Source: Cyclospora cayetanensis (Eukaryota; Apicomplexa; Conoidasida; Eucoccidiorida; Eimeriidae). Taken from it: a DNA stretch of 64,000 nt. Positions within the stretch are counted from its first letter, which is position 1, and each line of letters opens with the position of its first letter. The stretch spans positions 163,840-227,839 of the forward strand of contig NW_020312525.1 of NCBI RefSeq assembly GCF_002999335.1, given 5' to 3'. The notes under the pieces were generated by a model. The model saw only the letters and a list, made by a program, of their open reading frames with translations, ran no database searches and was not told the origin of the DNA. Positions 1 to 12,704 of this stretch are shown here, piece after piece. The translations under genes and the position numbers were made by a program.

Positions 1-3000
1 AGAAGAGCTTTTAAACAAGTATTGTAGTAAGTCGGGGTGCAACTTCCGGGCTTGTTCGCAGCGAAGGCCTCCCGCAGCGACGGGGCTTTTAACGGCTAGC
101 CAGACACGCACCTGGACGCAAAAAATTGTGTCATCAGAGCATCAGTAACACCGAATTTCGTAGGAAACATGGCAGCAGCGGCAGGTGGGGGGGCGGGGGG
201 GCGTGACAAGGGCAAGGAATTATGGTTGCCTTTGTGTATGCGGCGTTTCCACAGTGCCTTTTGGCGGGGTCAAAAGCCCGTTTATACGTGCTTTTTGCGC
301 AGAAAGTTCTGAGCTGCAATTTCTCATGGATCGTCAATTTTGTGGCGACAGCAGCGTACTGCGCATGTTGAGAAGCGGGGTACCGCGCTGGTATTGCCTT
401 CCTGCGTCCCACGAGATGGGCCACCTAGAACATCTCATGTGCTTCGGGCCCTGTGGTCAGAAAGTTGAATGCCTTACCCCTTTAACCCCCATTGTCCTTG
501 ATGGCGCCTTGGGGGACTTGCTGAAGGCAGTGCAACAGCACCTACCGTTGGAATGCAGTAAGCCGGGGACCGCCGCACGGAGCCGTTTTTGGCAGTGCTG
601 TTGAGACAGCACGTTCATAGTGCTGCCAGCGTGTTGTTGTAGGTCGGGGCTACACTGTATTGCTCGGCATTCCCTGCATGGGAAAATGGGGGCAGTGGCG
701 TCTTTGCACCCAGCCGTGAAGCCCCAGGTGGTCCTCCAGCTTGCAATGTCTGCACACTTGAAGAATGTGTCCTTTTGTTTTGTGCGTGCGTCGCTTCTTA
801 GCTTGCGACGAAGTGCATGGAAGGGAGAACTACTCCGGCTGTCAAACAAAAACTCGTTTAGGAAAGGTCTGCCAAAAGTGGAACTCTCAGACTCCCCACA
901 AGCATGAGGCCCTAAAGGACCAAGATCATAACTTTTGTAGAGCAGCAGATGGAGCCAAGGATATCTGGTGCTTCACTACGGACCCAGATGTACGTTCAGA
1001 CTACTGTCAGGCTCTAGGTATGTACATTCGCTACACCCTAGACATCCCAAGTTATCTCGCGACCTAGTATATCTGCCATTGCATTCTTCCTCCCTCGCGT
1101 AGATGCATGCGCGTGCAAGTGCTCCCGAAGAGTGATCATCACATCTCATTGTCCGCTGTCCAACAATAAATTTGCTTGCAAGTGCCATTCCCACTTCTTC
1201 TGCTGAGTGCGTTTCACTGTTAAAACTTCGTCTCCCTAACCGCCTTTGCATGTCGACATCTTGTTTGAATGCGCATCTTCTGGCTTTGTTGAGCTCCTCC
1301 CTATCTGTATGGCCTCAGGGCCCAAGACCCAGGTGGTGCACCCGCAAGAGGTGTTCGACATCGTTCTGGAGGGTTCTTTTTATACGCCGACGTTCGATAT
1401 TGCATTCTTTGAAGGTGATGAGAAGTTAGAGGAGCCCTGTGTCAAAGGGCATCAGACGGGGGACATACAAGTGCCCAATGCAGTAAACAGCACCGTAAAG
1501 AGGGTGAAACCTGTGGAGACGGATGGAGCTGTATCTGGATTGATTTGGGAAGGAGCAACGGTGGGCGAGAGCGCAAAAGGGGCATATGCCATTTGTCTCT
1601 GTGACTATACCTACTTTATCGGGAACACAAAGATCTGTAGCAAGCCCAGTGACTTCACTCTGCACGTCGGCTGGCTACAGGTCAAAGGTGAGGCACGACG
1701 TGGTGTACAAAGGCGTGCAACCATCCAGCAGCAGCCTGCGGGTTTAGCGCGCGCGTTCCTAGCATGCTTAAATAGCAGCCATGCAGGGCAGGCAATAGTC
1801 GCCATATTCAAAGAACGGAGAGAGACGTCCCACTTGAGCGCAATTAGAGGGGAGTGCAAATGCCGTCTGACGATTGAGTTGGGTATTGCCTTTCTGTTTC
1901 GTAGGTCCTGTTGGCCCTGAGGAGACCTTTAACCTTCAGGCAGGGCGGCCTGCATCTCTCAATTTGAGTGGATACGGCTACCAGGAGGGGGATACTGTGT
2001 CTATAATGCAAACACCGTACGAGTGTGACCGCGCCACCTTTACCTTTGCTGAGGCCATGAGCGGTCTAATTCAGAAGGGCCCAGAGGCAGCACTAATGAT
2101 TCAGAAGGCCTTAGAAATCGGTGCAGCTACTGCCGCAATCGTCTCCTCCACAAGCGTCTACAATAAGGAACAGCTTGTCACAATGGTGCTCCCAGAGGTA
2201 ACTGTGTATGGCATCGGCACATTTACTGCCTGTTGGAGATCTAAAGACAACACTGCATCGGCCTCCGCGGCCACCATTGTCGTCTCAGGTATTTACTCGG
2301 GCCCTGTACACCGTATAGCTAGGAATCAAGTTGGGTTAAGGGTGCCTTATACCACCTGCATGGCTGAGGGACCTGGTATGGCCCCGGACTCCGCCGAACC
2401 TGGGAAGATATTCTAATCTCATTCCTGCCACGGGCCATTCCCTGCCGCGTTTTACGTCTATGCTGTGTTGTGCGTAAAAAACTGCATGCAGTGCATTTAG
2501 ATGGATGTACATCGTGTGGTCACCGTGCGCTTTCCTGGCTGTGTGCTTCAGGAGTTGAGTTGCGGCGCCAGTTTTATGCCTTATACGTAGCCAAATCCGC
2601 AGGAGTTGATGATCGCCCTTTTGCCATGTTTATCAAAGCTCGAGGAGATGTAAAAAAGCCTGGAGCAAATGATATCTACCTTACGCTTGTAGGGGAGGAC
2701 TCGTGCGGTGGGACTGTTGTTGGCAGGTCTCAAGACGTCAGTGAAATCACGGGAGGCAAGAGTGAAGAGATGAAATACTTTGTTGCAGAGTGAGTCAGTA
2801 CAGACCGACTGGCGGACTTACGTGAGAGAAGAGGGAGGCTGTAGGATAGCCCTCATGCCGTCTGTAGAGCAAGCCTCCCTGGCATTTCCAAATGGGCCGT
2901 AAGGGCGCGCTGCACGATGACCACCAGTTGCGTTGATTTCATCGGTCTGCCGCTGAGACACTGACGAGGAGCTTTGCAAAGCGTATCGCACGAAGACGGT

Positions 3001-6000
3001 ATTGTTTTTGTCTATGTTCAGTTCCTTCGCTTGTGTAATTTAGTGCATCCGGCTGACGTTCTTGAGTTGGTGAGTTTATCTGTGCTTCCTATTGTGGTTC
3101 CCCAGGCAAATCACAGTGAGCAATCTATCGAACAGCGAAGGGAGTACTGCGAGTACTCTTGGAGTTTGTATGGATACAGAAGGAGAAAAGGTATTGTTGG
3201 GATATGCCTATGTATCCCGGTCTTTGATATATCCACTAGAAAGCCTTCAGTTTGGGCTTGAAGGATACACAGGGATCCCCAGCTATATTTTCACCCACTC
3301 CATCAACAAGTTCAGCGCTCTAGGGCTGCACTGGAATAATGTGCAAAGTGATTGCTTTTACGAAAAGGACCTTACAGCCTTTTTTGCAAAGGGTGACTTT
3401 CCAAAGGCCCTCAGCTATTGGGTTGGCCCATCAGCCATTACCGTCTGGCACTCCTCCATTTCGCGGCCTTCTCCCACGCCCTTCGCGAAGTTTGAAGTTT
3501 CAGGAGCCCGTGCCGTGGGTATTTCGGCTACAACCGAGAGTATCGTGTTCTTTATTGCCCTCACAAACCCGGCGCGCATAGAATCATACGACATGACGAC
3601 CCCGGCAAATATCTGGGAATTGTCGCCAACAGCAACAACTGCAGATAAACTCAAACTCGAATCGCCCGTTGCAATGTCCATCTTACAAGGGAAGTCCCGG
3701 ACACTGGTCGTTGTTGTAGATACCAAACTGCGGCAGGTGTTGCTCCTCGACACTGATCTGCAGCCTTTGGAAACCAAGAGCGTGTGGGATGGCATGATCA
3801 GACCTCTGGAAAACCCCAAGTCTATTTTCTGTATAGAAACACCCAGCAGAGTCTCTCCCGAGGTGTTTGACTGCTACATTACGGATCCTAGAAGAGATCG
3901 GCTGATCCTGCTGCAGTATGACACCAGTACTGGCTCCTCCAGCTTTGTCTCCGAGGTTTCAGAGGGCGACGATGAGAAACTCACCAGCCCGCACGTGGTT
4001 CTGGCACACCCCTTCAGCGGCTTTACACTAATCTACGTGGCAGAGGTGAGAAAGAGGAAGGACTGCAGCAATTAGGTCTATACGACTTTCGCCTTCCCAG
4101 TGTGTTGCTCTTTGTCCTTACCTAAATCATCATGTCCCTGTCCAGGAAGCTCGCTTATCTTTTCCACCGTGATCCCCTTTAAGAAGGGCTACCTGTGAGC
4201 AGAGAGCGGCCACTTGGGCCCAATCCTCTCTTAGTGACTCACAATGAGGTCTGCCTTTTCTTTATACTCTTCTCAGGAGGGAAAGGCAAAGCCGATGCTT
4301 CTGACGAAGCCTGATGGCCAGTCAGAGATTCAACTCTACCAGCGTCTCGAGACTCTGTCTGCTGGGGAGGTTGACATGCCGGCAATCTGCCTGCTGCAGA
4401 CAGGACACGACTCTGATGGACTCAATTCTGTCTGGCTAATGGCCTTTCACAACTCCTATGACGGACCCTTTGTCAGTCTGGTGCCCCTTGATACCACAGC
4501 CACCGCCCCAGAATTCAAGTACACCCCAAGGGAGTGGTATGCCTTGGGAGAGGAACATAAACTGGAGCCATCCATTGTGGGGGAAGGAAGTTCCTCTGGG
4601 CTCATGGGCTTTTCCCTTAATGGTGCCGCACAGTCCTATCCATTTATGGAGAGGAATGTTAGCATCGACAAGAAAACAGGAACTCTCACCTTAAGTCTGG
4701 TTGACATTCAAGAGGGGAGCGTGACTGTAGAAGTTATCGGCAGTGGTATCGTGAACAGCGTCCATACGTCCTTTTCATTCCGCATAGGATGCAGGGATGG
4801 GCATTACTTCAAACAGGGAATGTGCATCAAGTGCCCCACAGGAACCTTTAACAGTCTAGCTCTCGTTAAGGAAAGCCCTGCGAGCTACTTCCACCAATGT
4901 CGACTTTGTGAAGGGAAAACGACCACACTCGCTGAAGGATCCACCAGTAATGAACAGTGTCTCTGCGAGAAGGGATACCACCGCGACGAAAAAGTCGACG
5001 CCAACGAATGTACACCATGCCCAGAAGGTGTGTTTTCTCAGGCGTTTGCCTTTCCAGTCCAGAGTTGGGTGTGACAAATGAAACCCAAGAGTGCCACAAG
5101 ATTGTTGAGAGGCGTGGGAGGACTATGGAAGCGACAGTATGGTGTGCCCTACTTCTCACAGTTCTGAAAGGGAACTCTTCCAGCTAGTATAAAGCCACTA
5201 AGCGTGATGTGGGGGTGTCTGTGCAGGCTCCTACAAGGACATGGTAGCCAACTCGGGGTGCACCGGAGGCGGCTGCCCCCAGTTTTCCGTTTCTCATGTT
5301 GTTGGCGCTGTGTCGTCCGCAGACAGGAAGTGCTCGTGGTACTTTCCCGAATCTTTACTCGTGCTGGGTTGCCCTCTTTACTCCTTTGGTACTGCTTGAC
5401 TCAGGAAGGTCCCTGTGTTATGCTGCCTTTTCTGTGTTTGCGTCCTTGTGCGTATGTGCAAGCTTGCCGGGGCACTACGCAGTGCATGAAAACGACGACT
5501 TAGAATGTAACCAAGTCGAAGTCGGCTATTTTTCTCTTGGCGGCTACGAGGCTCAGCGCGTGCAGTGCCCCCCGTTTACTTCGACCAACAAGGAAGGTGG
5601 TCTGGCCACAGACATCACGCATTGTCTCTGTGAGCCAGGTTTCGCCCCCGCAAATTCAGAGAGCTTGCAGGACCTCAACAGTCCGGCCAGCATGCTGAAG
5701 AGGTGGATTCTTTTGAATCCTGCGTACAAAGGCCTGGATGACTCCCAAGTTTGCATGCCGTGCGGGAGGAGGCATTACAAGGGGCGAGTTTCAGCCGAGC
5801 AGTGCATCGAGTGTCCAACGAATTCCTTTTCTAGCGTGGACAGCCCTACCAACAAGAGCAGCTGCAACATGTGTATTCCGGGATATTACTTGACCTCAAA
5901 TGAGGACCTGCCTTGCGGAGAATGCCAATCCAATCACTTTTGTGTCGGATCTGAGCCCTCCGTCGCTGGCTTGGAACAATTTGCAGGGGAGAAGGTCCCC

Positions 6001-9000
6001 TGCTCTGAGAATACTGAGACGGTTGAGCCCAACAGGCAAAACAAAGACCCATTTAGCTGCATGTGAGCATGCATACCAGTGGGTTGAAGGGATTTCCAGT
6101 TTAGCCCTGATTAGCTTTGTAGTGTTCTCAGAAGCCCGATGGGTCTTTTATACTATATGGATTGCCTCGTTCAGCTGTGTGGACAAGTGTGTTCACGTGT
6201 GTCCTTGCACGCCCGTAGCTGTAGCCACTTGCGCTTCATAGTTAAATGAGCTGGAGCGAGTGGGCTGAGAGCCAAAGTCATAGGCTTACATTTGAGGGGT
6301 GTTGTGCCGAACAGGTGTACAGCGGGCTATGAGTTCAAAGGCATAGACTTCATCACAAACAAGGTTGTATGCAATCCAGTGGCTCTGGGGGAGTATAAGG
6401 ACTCCTTGGGCAACTTGCAAGGTGCCAGCTGTCCACCAGGCAGTTACACGCTCAGGCCCACCTCAACCTCTCTAGCAGACTGCGTGTGCAATGCCGGATA
6501 TTATTTGGATGAAGAGAGCAAAATCTGCCAAGTGAGAAATAGCCAGCTCTTCACCGTGTAATATCTGCACCCCACCCTGTTGCCACTCAGAGGCATGCCT
6601 AGCTGTCTACCTTATATGTTATCATCTGCAAAACCAAAGTCCTGGGCAGTTTAAAGTGAGGTATACAGGGCGCAATGAAGCGAAAGCTTTGGAAACACTT
6701 GCTAGGCGCTGCAGTGCATTGAGGAGCTAAAGAGCTTACGTCATTATTTCCCTTGCCTTTGGTGCGACACGAAAAGCTGAGGCTTCATCTGTTCGAAATT
6801 TACATTTTTGGATTTTTGTGAATTTTCCTGCCTCAGCCATGCCCCGTGGGTGCGTACTGCTTGGGAGGCCTTAATCCCGACACAAACCGTCACAGCGGTT
6901 TTGTGCAATGCCCTAAGAACACCACTACCAAGGATCAGATGAGCACGTCAGTCAGCGATTGTCTCTGCGACAAGGGCTTTTACCATTCTAGCACAAGTGC
7001 AGCATCAGAAGGACCTAGCTGCAATGTGTGCAGCGTCAACTCCTACAAGGACTGGATTGGGAACGAGGCTTGCAAGCAGTGTAGCGAGAACTCTGAAACA
7101 AACGCTACGGGCTCTACTTCTTCAGCGCAGTGCCTTTGCAGGCCTGGCTACTACTACAGCAGCAACTTCAGGGAATGCCTTGCATGTAAGAGCACTGCAA
7201 AATATTGTCCTGGTGGAGAGATGGACTGTACGGATGACGACGAAGATTGTGTAGGAGGCAAGAAGCCTATACAGCCTATCGACTGCCCAGACCATACACG
7301 CATCACCGAAGGCTTCGACACCCCCTCAACACTTGATGACTGTAAGCATCTTGTGGCCACACATATGTATATCCCTTAGGATATGCCACGTCATTCCCAG
7401 CTGCTTTTGCAGTCTGATTCCATCCTTTGCGGAGTTTTTCGGACGGCTTCGACCCCTTGGCAAGAAGCAGGTGGTCCAATGCTAGCTTGTGTGCTGCATC
7501 TCTTTGCGATTTAGGCAAGTGCGAAAGGGGCTACGCGTTTAGACACGTGGACTTGAATCTCCAGACAAAAGTTTGCGAGCCATGCAATGCGGGTTCTTAC
7601 AAATCGACAATTCAGGATATCAACTGCAATGGTCTCTGCGGCGTCTCGTCAACCAGCTTGGTGGGAGCTCAAGCTCAAGTGCAGTGTTTCTGTGAAGAGG
7701 GAACTTACTATGCTACGGGATCGTGTCACACTTGCCCTGATGGGGCTGTATGCTCGGGAGGCCTCAGTGACTACGCCATCAGTGCCCTTCAGAAAGACCC
7801 CAGCTACGTATCTATCACGAGCGAAGATCACGTGAAGCCGTACTCTCAGGCGGGATACTATCTGAATAAGCTGAACGACAAGCTTGAATCTCCTTCCGAC
7901 TGGCAATTTCTGCAGTGCCCCATCGAAAATGCCTGCTTGAAGTTCGGAGTTTGTTCTGCCACCATGACGGACTATCTGTGCAGCGAGTGTAAGTACGGTT
8001 ACACCAATGGATTCGAGAACGACACGATCTGCACCGCGTGTCCGAACATGGTGCCGAATGCTTTGCTGCTTGTGTTGTACCAGATTGCCCTTCTTCTTTT
8101 CAACATTGGTATGGCGTACATGAATGTGGCTGCTGGCTTCAACCGGCGGTCGATTCACTCTGTTGTGATTAAGATCGCCTCCAACTTCATTACGTGCATG
8201 TCAGTGCTCACAGTGGTGGACTACAACCAAATAAACCTACCCACTTGGCTTACCAGTATCACCAATACTGTCTCTGAGACGATTACCCAGAAAGAGACTA
8301 GCACCCACATGATGGCCGTTGAGTGCCTGTTGCGTGAGGGATTCAACTTGAGCTATGCGGATTCGTTCTTCTACACGATGTTATTCCATGCACTGTTGCC
8401 GGTATGCCTTCCGTTTCTCGTGACCTTCCTGCTCTTTTTCTTGCTTAACCGGTTCAAGCAGTACTATAGAAACTCGATTAAGAAGAAGCTTCAGCTGCTG
8501 GAGGAAACTGAAAAGTACGGTCTCACTAGCTTGACGGAGCAACTGAGGGAACGCTACGAAGAGGATAGAGCCTTCATGATGTTTCGATATATTCCAATCC
8601 CCGGGGATTCCCAGTGGCGCCGCTTCACAAAGTTCGTGGAAGACATGATTCCTATCTACGTTACTGTCCTCTTCTTCCTCTATACTGCCACGACGCGTCA
8701 TATGTTAAGTCTGCTAGATTGCAAGATGATAGACTTTGGCACGACGCACGGTTCCAAGTACTTCTTGAGTTCAGCGATGAGCGTTGAGTGCTCAGTTGAC
8801 CCCTCAAAGGAGTACTTCAAGTTCTTCGCCCTCGGGATTGTGGGCATCGCTGTGTGGAGTATTGGTATCCCCTTGGGAGCCTTTATCGTGCTCTACGCCA
8901 ACAGAAAAAATCTCAACAGCAGAGAAAGTCGACTTAAATACGGGTTCCTGCACAACGGATTCGTCAAGAAATTCTGGTTCTGGGAGACAGTGGTGTTTGC

Positions 9001-11458
9001 CCGGAAACTAAGTGTGCTCATTGTTTCGTCCATCTTTTTCAGCACGGCTACAGATGTCAACGGGTCAATCCTCTGGCCCGCAAGCGTAATCGCGGTTGTA
9101 TTCAACATTTATCACTTAAAGAGTCAACCTTTTGACAAACGGTGAGCCAAACATCGGGTGCAGGGGCAGCAAAGATGCAGCAGAGTACAAGGGCGCAGAC
9201 ACGTAGAGAGATCAGGCTGTAGGGGCGAAGCCATGTGTGCCAAGTTGTCGCTCTGAAGGCCGGCTGCGTGCAACAACTGTCATTAGAGCTCTGAAATACT
9301 TGCCACAAAAGACGTGTACAATTTTGTCAACGATTGGTTTCAACTGTAGCCACTACACACCAGAGCGTTGGCTTTCGCTTCTTTTCACGTGTGCTTCCTG
9401 GTGTTGCTTTCTGCTGAAACTGGCAAAGTTTTCTTTCCTTCTTGTATGCAGGAGCTACTCCACATTAGACAATCTTGAAAATCACAGCATGTCCATCTGG
9501 ACCCTTACTATCTGCGTCATGATGGTGGGTTGTAGGGCTTTAGAGTGAAGGATCCAGGTTCCGTAAGGCATGAGGGCGGCCAAACAATTTGTAAAATTTA
9601 GATTTGAGAGCGTATTGCATAATAAATGTGACATAAGGCCATATTAAGAGGTTGGTGGAGCTAGGGGATGAAATTTGTGGCGTGTGGCTTGTGTGCATAG
9701 GCTATCTCCGGGTCCAATTTCTCGGGGAACGTGAATCTGAGCCTGGCAATAATAGTTGTTGTTGCAATCGTTTTGTTTGCGCTTGAGGTGGCTGTGAATC
9801 TGTTGTTCGCTTACTTTGACAACGTGAGGGTTAATCGGTCTTTCTTCGGAGTGCCCGTGCTAGGGTATCTGTTTAGGGCCTTCGCGCGCTGGTCTGAAAA
9901 GCGAAAATCGTGGGAACCAATTGTTGTGTATGACGTGGAAAACGATATTATTCAGTTGGTAGCTGCAAAGAAGCAGCGTAACCTCAAAATCACCAAAAAA
10001 CTATCATTGTCTCGGATTAATTCTAGAGAAAGACAGTATTTTATCAAAGTGATGGCAGAGACTTTGGGATTCGCGGTGGTGCACATGAAGCTTGATGTTA
10101 TCCCGGGGACTTTTCTCGAATTCGTGCTGAGATTAGGCTTTGCCTTTCAGAAGCTGGATGAGGAGACACAGGAAAACAAAAAATCCTTGCAGGCTATTGA
10201 AGGAGGAGACATAGCGATGCTAGCTGACTGGTCTCACCAGCAGAGTAAGGAGCTGGCTCGCAGGGATGAAGTCACGAAGGAAGAAGTGGCTGCTGATGAT
10301 TGTCTCGAGGGTTTCTTCGACAAAATTGAAGAAAAGATTGCACAAGGTGATATCGAAAGCGAACGTCTAGCCGACCTTGAAAATGGCTTATCTGCCAGCG
10401 AGCTGGATGAAGAAGAACAGGAAGAAGATGAAGTTGACGCTGCTGGCAGCGAGGAGAGCGAAACGGAAGAAGAGATGGGAAGAACGCACAAACGGGGTAA
10501 GCAAAAAGTTCCTCCAAAACGACGTCTGGATGACAAAAGTACCTTTAAGCAATTGTATTTTATTTAGGATACAAACCATGAAGAGAACATCCCTCAGCTT
10601 TGCAGAAGATAAAATGCAAGCACAAAGAACGTTGGAATTGACCAATAGGGAGCTTCCCTCTTTTCTCTCCCAGTCATTCTGCTCCTGCTGCCGTTGGCAT
10701 CTTAAAGCTTGCACTTCTGGTCTCCTTTCGCGTGCGCTGAATTTGAATCTGGGTTTCGTGTCTGTTTTTCGTGTCTCCTTGTACAGCCCCACAAGTCGAA
10801 AGATTACTCTCTGAGCTGTCTAGAGAGGAGCAGCAGGAGACGAGATACATCTTTGATAACGAAGTCATGGGCTGTGGTATTCCCTTATCTGAGCTATACT
10901 TGGCGCTGCTTAAGTTGCAGCTCAAGGAGTCCGCAAGTATTAGCCACCAATTCGAGATCTTCAGGGCCCGGAAGGCGGCGTACATAGAGAGGGTGGCGCA
11001 AGCTCTCCGTAGTAGAAACAGGAAGCTCAAGCTAATTCGATATACATTACAGACAGCAAATGAGGAAACGGCAGACGAAGACATCGCCGCCCTGGGCTTT
11101 ACCGCTGGTGCGTTTGAGGAAATGAAGAAAAGGGTAGATGCGCTCCTGAAAGAGCAAAGTCGTATGAGCAAAACACTCCAGAGATTACGGGACGACCCTG
11201 ACAGCTACCAAGGAGAAGACGTAGATATAGAGTGGATGGACGAGCAACAGCAAGGCAGCACTGAAGGAACAAAAGATACACCGGACAGCGACGATAGAGA
11301 GCCCGCCAATTCCGATGAAGGCGATGAAGTGCCTCTGTCCAGCTATTACAGGTAGGCAAGGAGATGCGCATGCTCCAGAGCAAAATGTCGTAGTCTGCAT
11401 CCATCTCTATTTTGTCAGAGACCCCCAAAAGAGAGGAGAGCGAAGCACGGTGTTCTAA
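1..11458 (+). CDS. Cysteine repeat modular protein (CRMP-like), 5' truncated by window
   Basis: Sixteen exons join with consistent splice sites and phases: 303-557, 802-1017, 1319-1687, 1905-2288, 2552-2789, 3106-4045, 4277-5027, 5227-5338, 5463-6062, 6315-6531, 6837-7341, 7515-9141, 9452-9524, 9701-10496, 10787-11351, 11419-11458, about 2,560 residues. In order: a Cys-rich start, a kringle (802-1017), a long ectodomain, many GCC2/GCC3-like motifs of the form C-x-C-x-x-G-Y/F (for example CLCEKGYH, CVCNAGYY, CLCRPGYYYSS), at least seven hydrophobic segments in exon 7515-9141 and one more near 9731-9820, then an acidic, charged cytosolic tail. This architecture is that of the apicomplexan CRMP family; in Toxoplasma and Plasmodium these are large apical/surface membrane proteins linked to rhoptry secretion and invasion. 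The role here is inferred. The 5' end, signal peptide and first exons lie outside the window. The stop at 11458 is the in-phase choice; an alternative last exon could end near 11687. Confidence 0.85.
802..1017 (+). other. Kringle domain exon of the CRMP-like gene
   Basis: The single exon encodes about 72 residues with kringle landmarks in order: a first Cys, VCQKW, the TPHKH block, NFCRAAD, WCFTTDP and DYC, with six cysteines visible. These match the canonical kringle motifs (CQxW, TPH, YCRNPD, WCFT, YC). The exon is bounded by phase-1 introns on both sides, so it is a symmetrical module. The acceptor is at 800-801 and the donor GTATGT at 1018. Kringles are rare outside animals but are part of CRMP proteins. 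Confidence 0.85.
7515..9141 (+). other. Polytopic membrane module of the CRMP-like gene
   Basis: One 1.6-kb exon carries the last Cys-rich repeats and then about seven hydrophobic stretches. By sequence they start near VPNALLLVLYQIALLLF (about 8050), VVIKIASNFITCMSVLTVV (about 8160), FFYTMLFHALLPVCLPFLV (about 8365), IPIYVTVLFFLYTA (about 8650), FFALGIVGIAVWSIGIPLGA (about 8820), ARKLSVLIVSSIFF (about 9000) and ILWPASVIAVVFNIY (about 9070). A charged loop around 8450-8600 is probably cytosolic. A further hydrophobic segment follows in exon 9701-10496. The membrane topology is inferred from hydrophobicity only. Confidence 0.75.
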
Positions 11459-12704
11459 GGGTGAGATCAGCAGTATAGATCTGGTCATCCTTGGTGCTAA
11501 GCGTTTACGCGATATCATAGATCCTGTGCACGTGCGTGCCTGCTTTTGTGCCTTATTCTTAGCGATTCTTCATCGGCATCCGACAATGATTTGAAGACCA
11601 ATCAGCACATAACAATTTTAGGCATGGACGCAGAGAGCTGGGTAGAGGACAGCTGGGAATCGTCCGCGCGGAACGAGGAAGCCAAGTAGATAGGTAGCCA
11701 GTAAAGGTGTATCTTCCACTTTGTGTGTACATGGCTGTGGGTGTGCAATATTTTTGCTTTATTATCTGCCTTTGAGCGTCTTGACAGCCCGCTCTGTCTT
11801 TACAATAGAACAGCCACCTGTTGTCCGTCGCGGCTATTTTACAGCAATATTCAAATTGTGTGCGCTTGTGGCGGTGCACCAGATTGAGCGCAGTAACCAT
11901 ATATACGTTTATGTGCGAGTTTCAGTACATACTTCTACATTGGATACACATGTGTAAGTATATACGCACACCTCGGCATATACTGAGGCGCTCTTGCATG
12001 TACATATAGACACTGAGATTCCTGAAACACCCAGTTGGCATGGGTGAATTTAACTGAAGCAACTTTTCAACGTTTCGGCAACCAATAATAGTGAACAGCA
12101 AGGATGTAAAACCAGCAAATCGGCACGTAGCGTGAGGTAATATAAAAATGCTCCAGTAACGCAAAACGAAATGCCGAGACAAGCTGCAGCCGTTACTGTG
12201 GTAGCCTCTTAAGCAAGACATTTAAAAATGGTGTAGATTTGATATTTACAGACCGGCCACTGCTTGATGGCTACTCCTTGCAAGTAGGTTTTTGTCCTGT
12301 GCACTTCTTCGAGGCTGGAACCTGTCCATTGTGCAAAATTTTAATTTAGCTGTTACTTCATGCAAAAGGCCCAAAAAGGGTATATATATCCACTGTTTTA
12401 TTAGGCATGTGGAAGCCTCTAAAAGGTTTTACTTTGTCGATCTTGCTCCTTTCCCTTTTCCCACCCGCCACTCTTTTTCTTAAAAAGTACCGCTCAATCA
12501 AATGCAGCCTCTTGGCCCCCTGAATTCTTCGTGCCTTCAAATTAACCTGCACCTATTGATTTCGCTCCCTGGGAGTCCTCCGTGTATGTCCCCCTTGCTG
12601 TGTCTCGGTGTAACCTCTGGCAAATGCAGCCTGCTGCCTGCATTTTTTTCATTTGCTTCACCGTTAATGGCTTTTTTTTCACAACAGCCTGGCCTCTTGT
12701 CCGG
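11459..12704. other. Convergent intergenic region
   Basis: Lies between the 3' ends of the CRMP-like gene (+) and the membrane-protein gene (-). A short open stretch at 11622-11687 (starts MDAESWVEDSWE, ends in a stop) is preceded by an AG and could be an alternative last exon of the CRMP-like gene. Nothing else recognisable was seen; the sequence is AT-richer than the flanking exons. Confidence 0.4.

Noticed and set aside
11419..11594. Continuation of the CRMP-like tail in the frame starting SETPKREESEAR
   Set aside because: Looks protein-like, but the phase-2 donor at 11351 does not enter this frame through the AG at 11417-11418; the in-phase reading stops at 11458.
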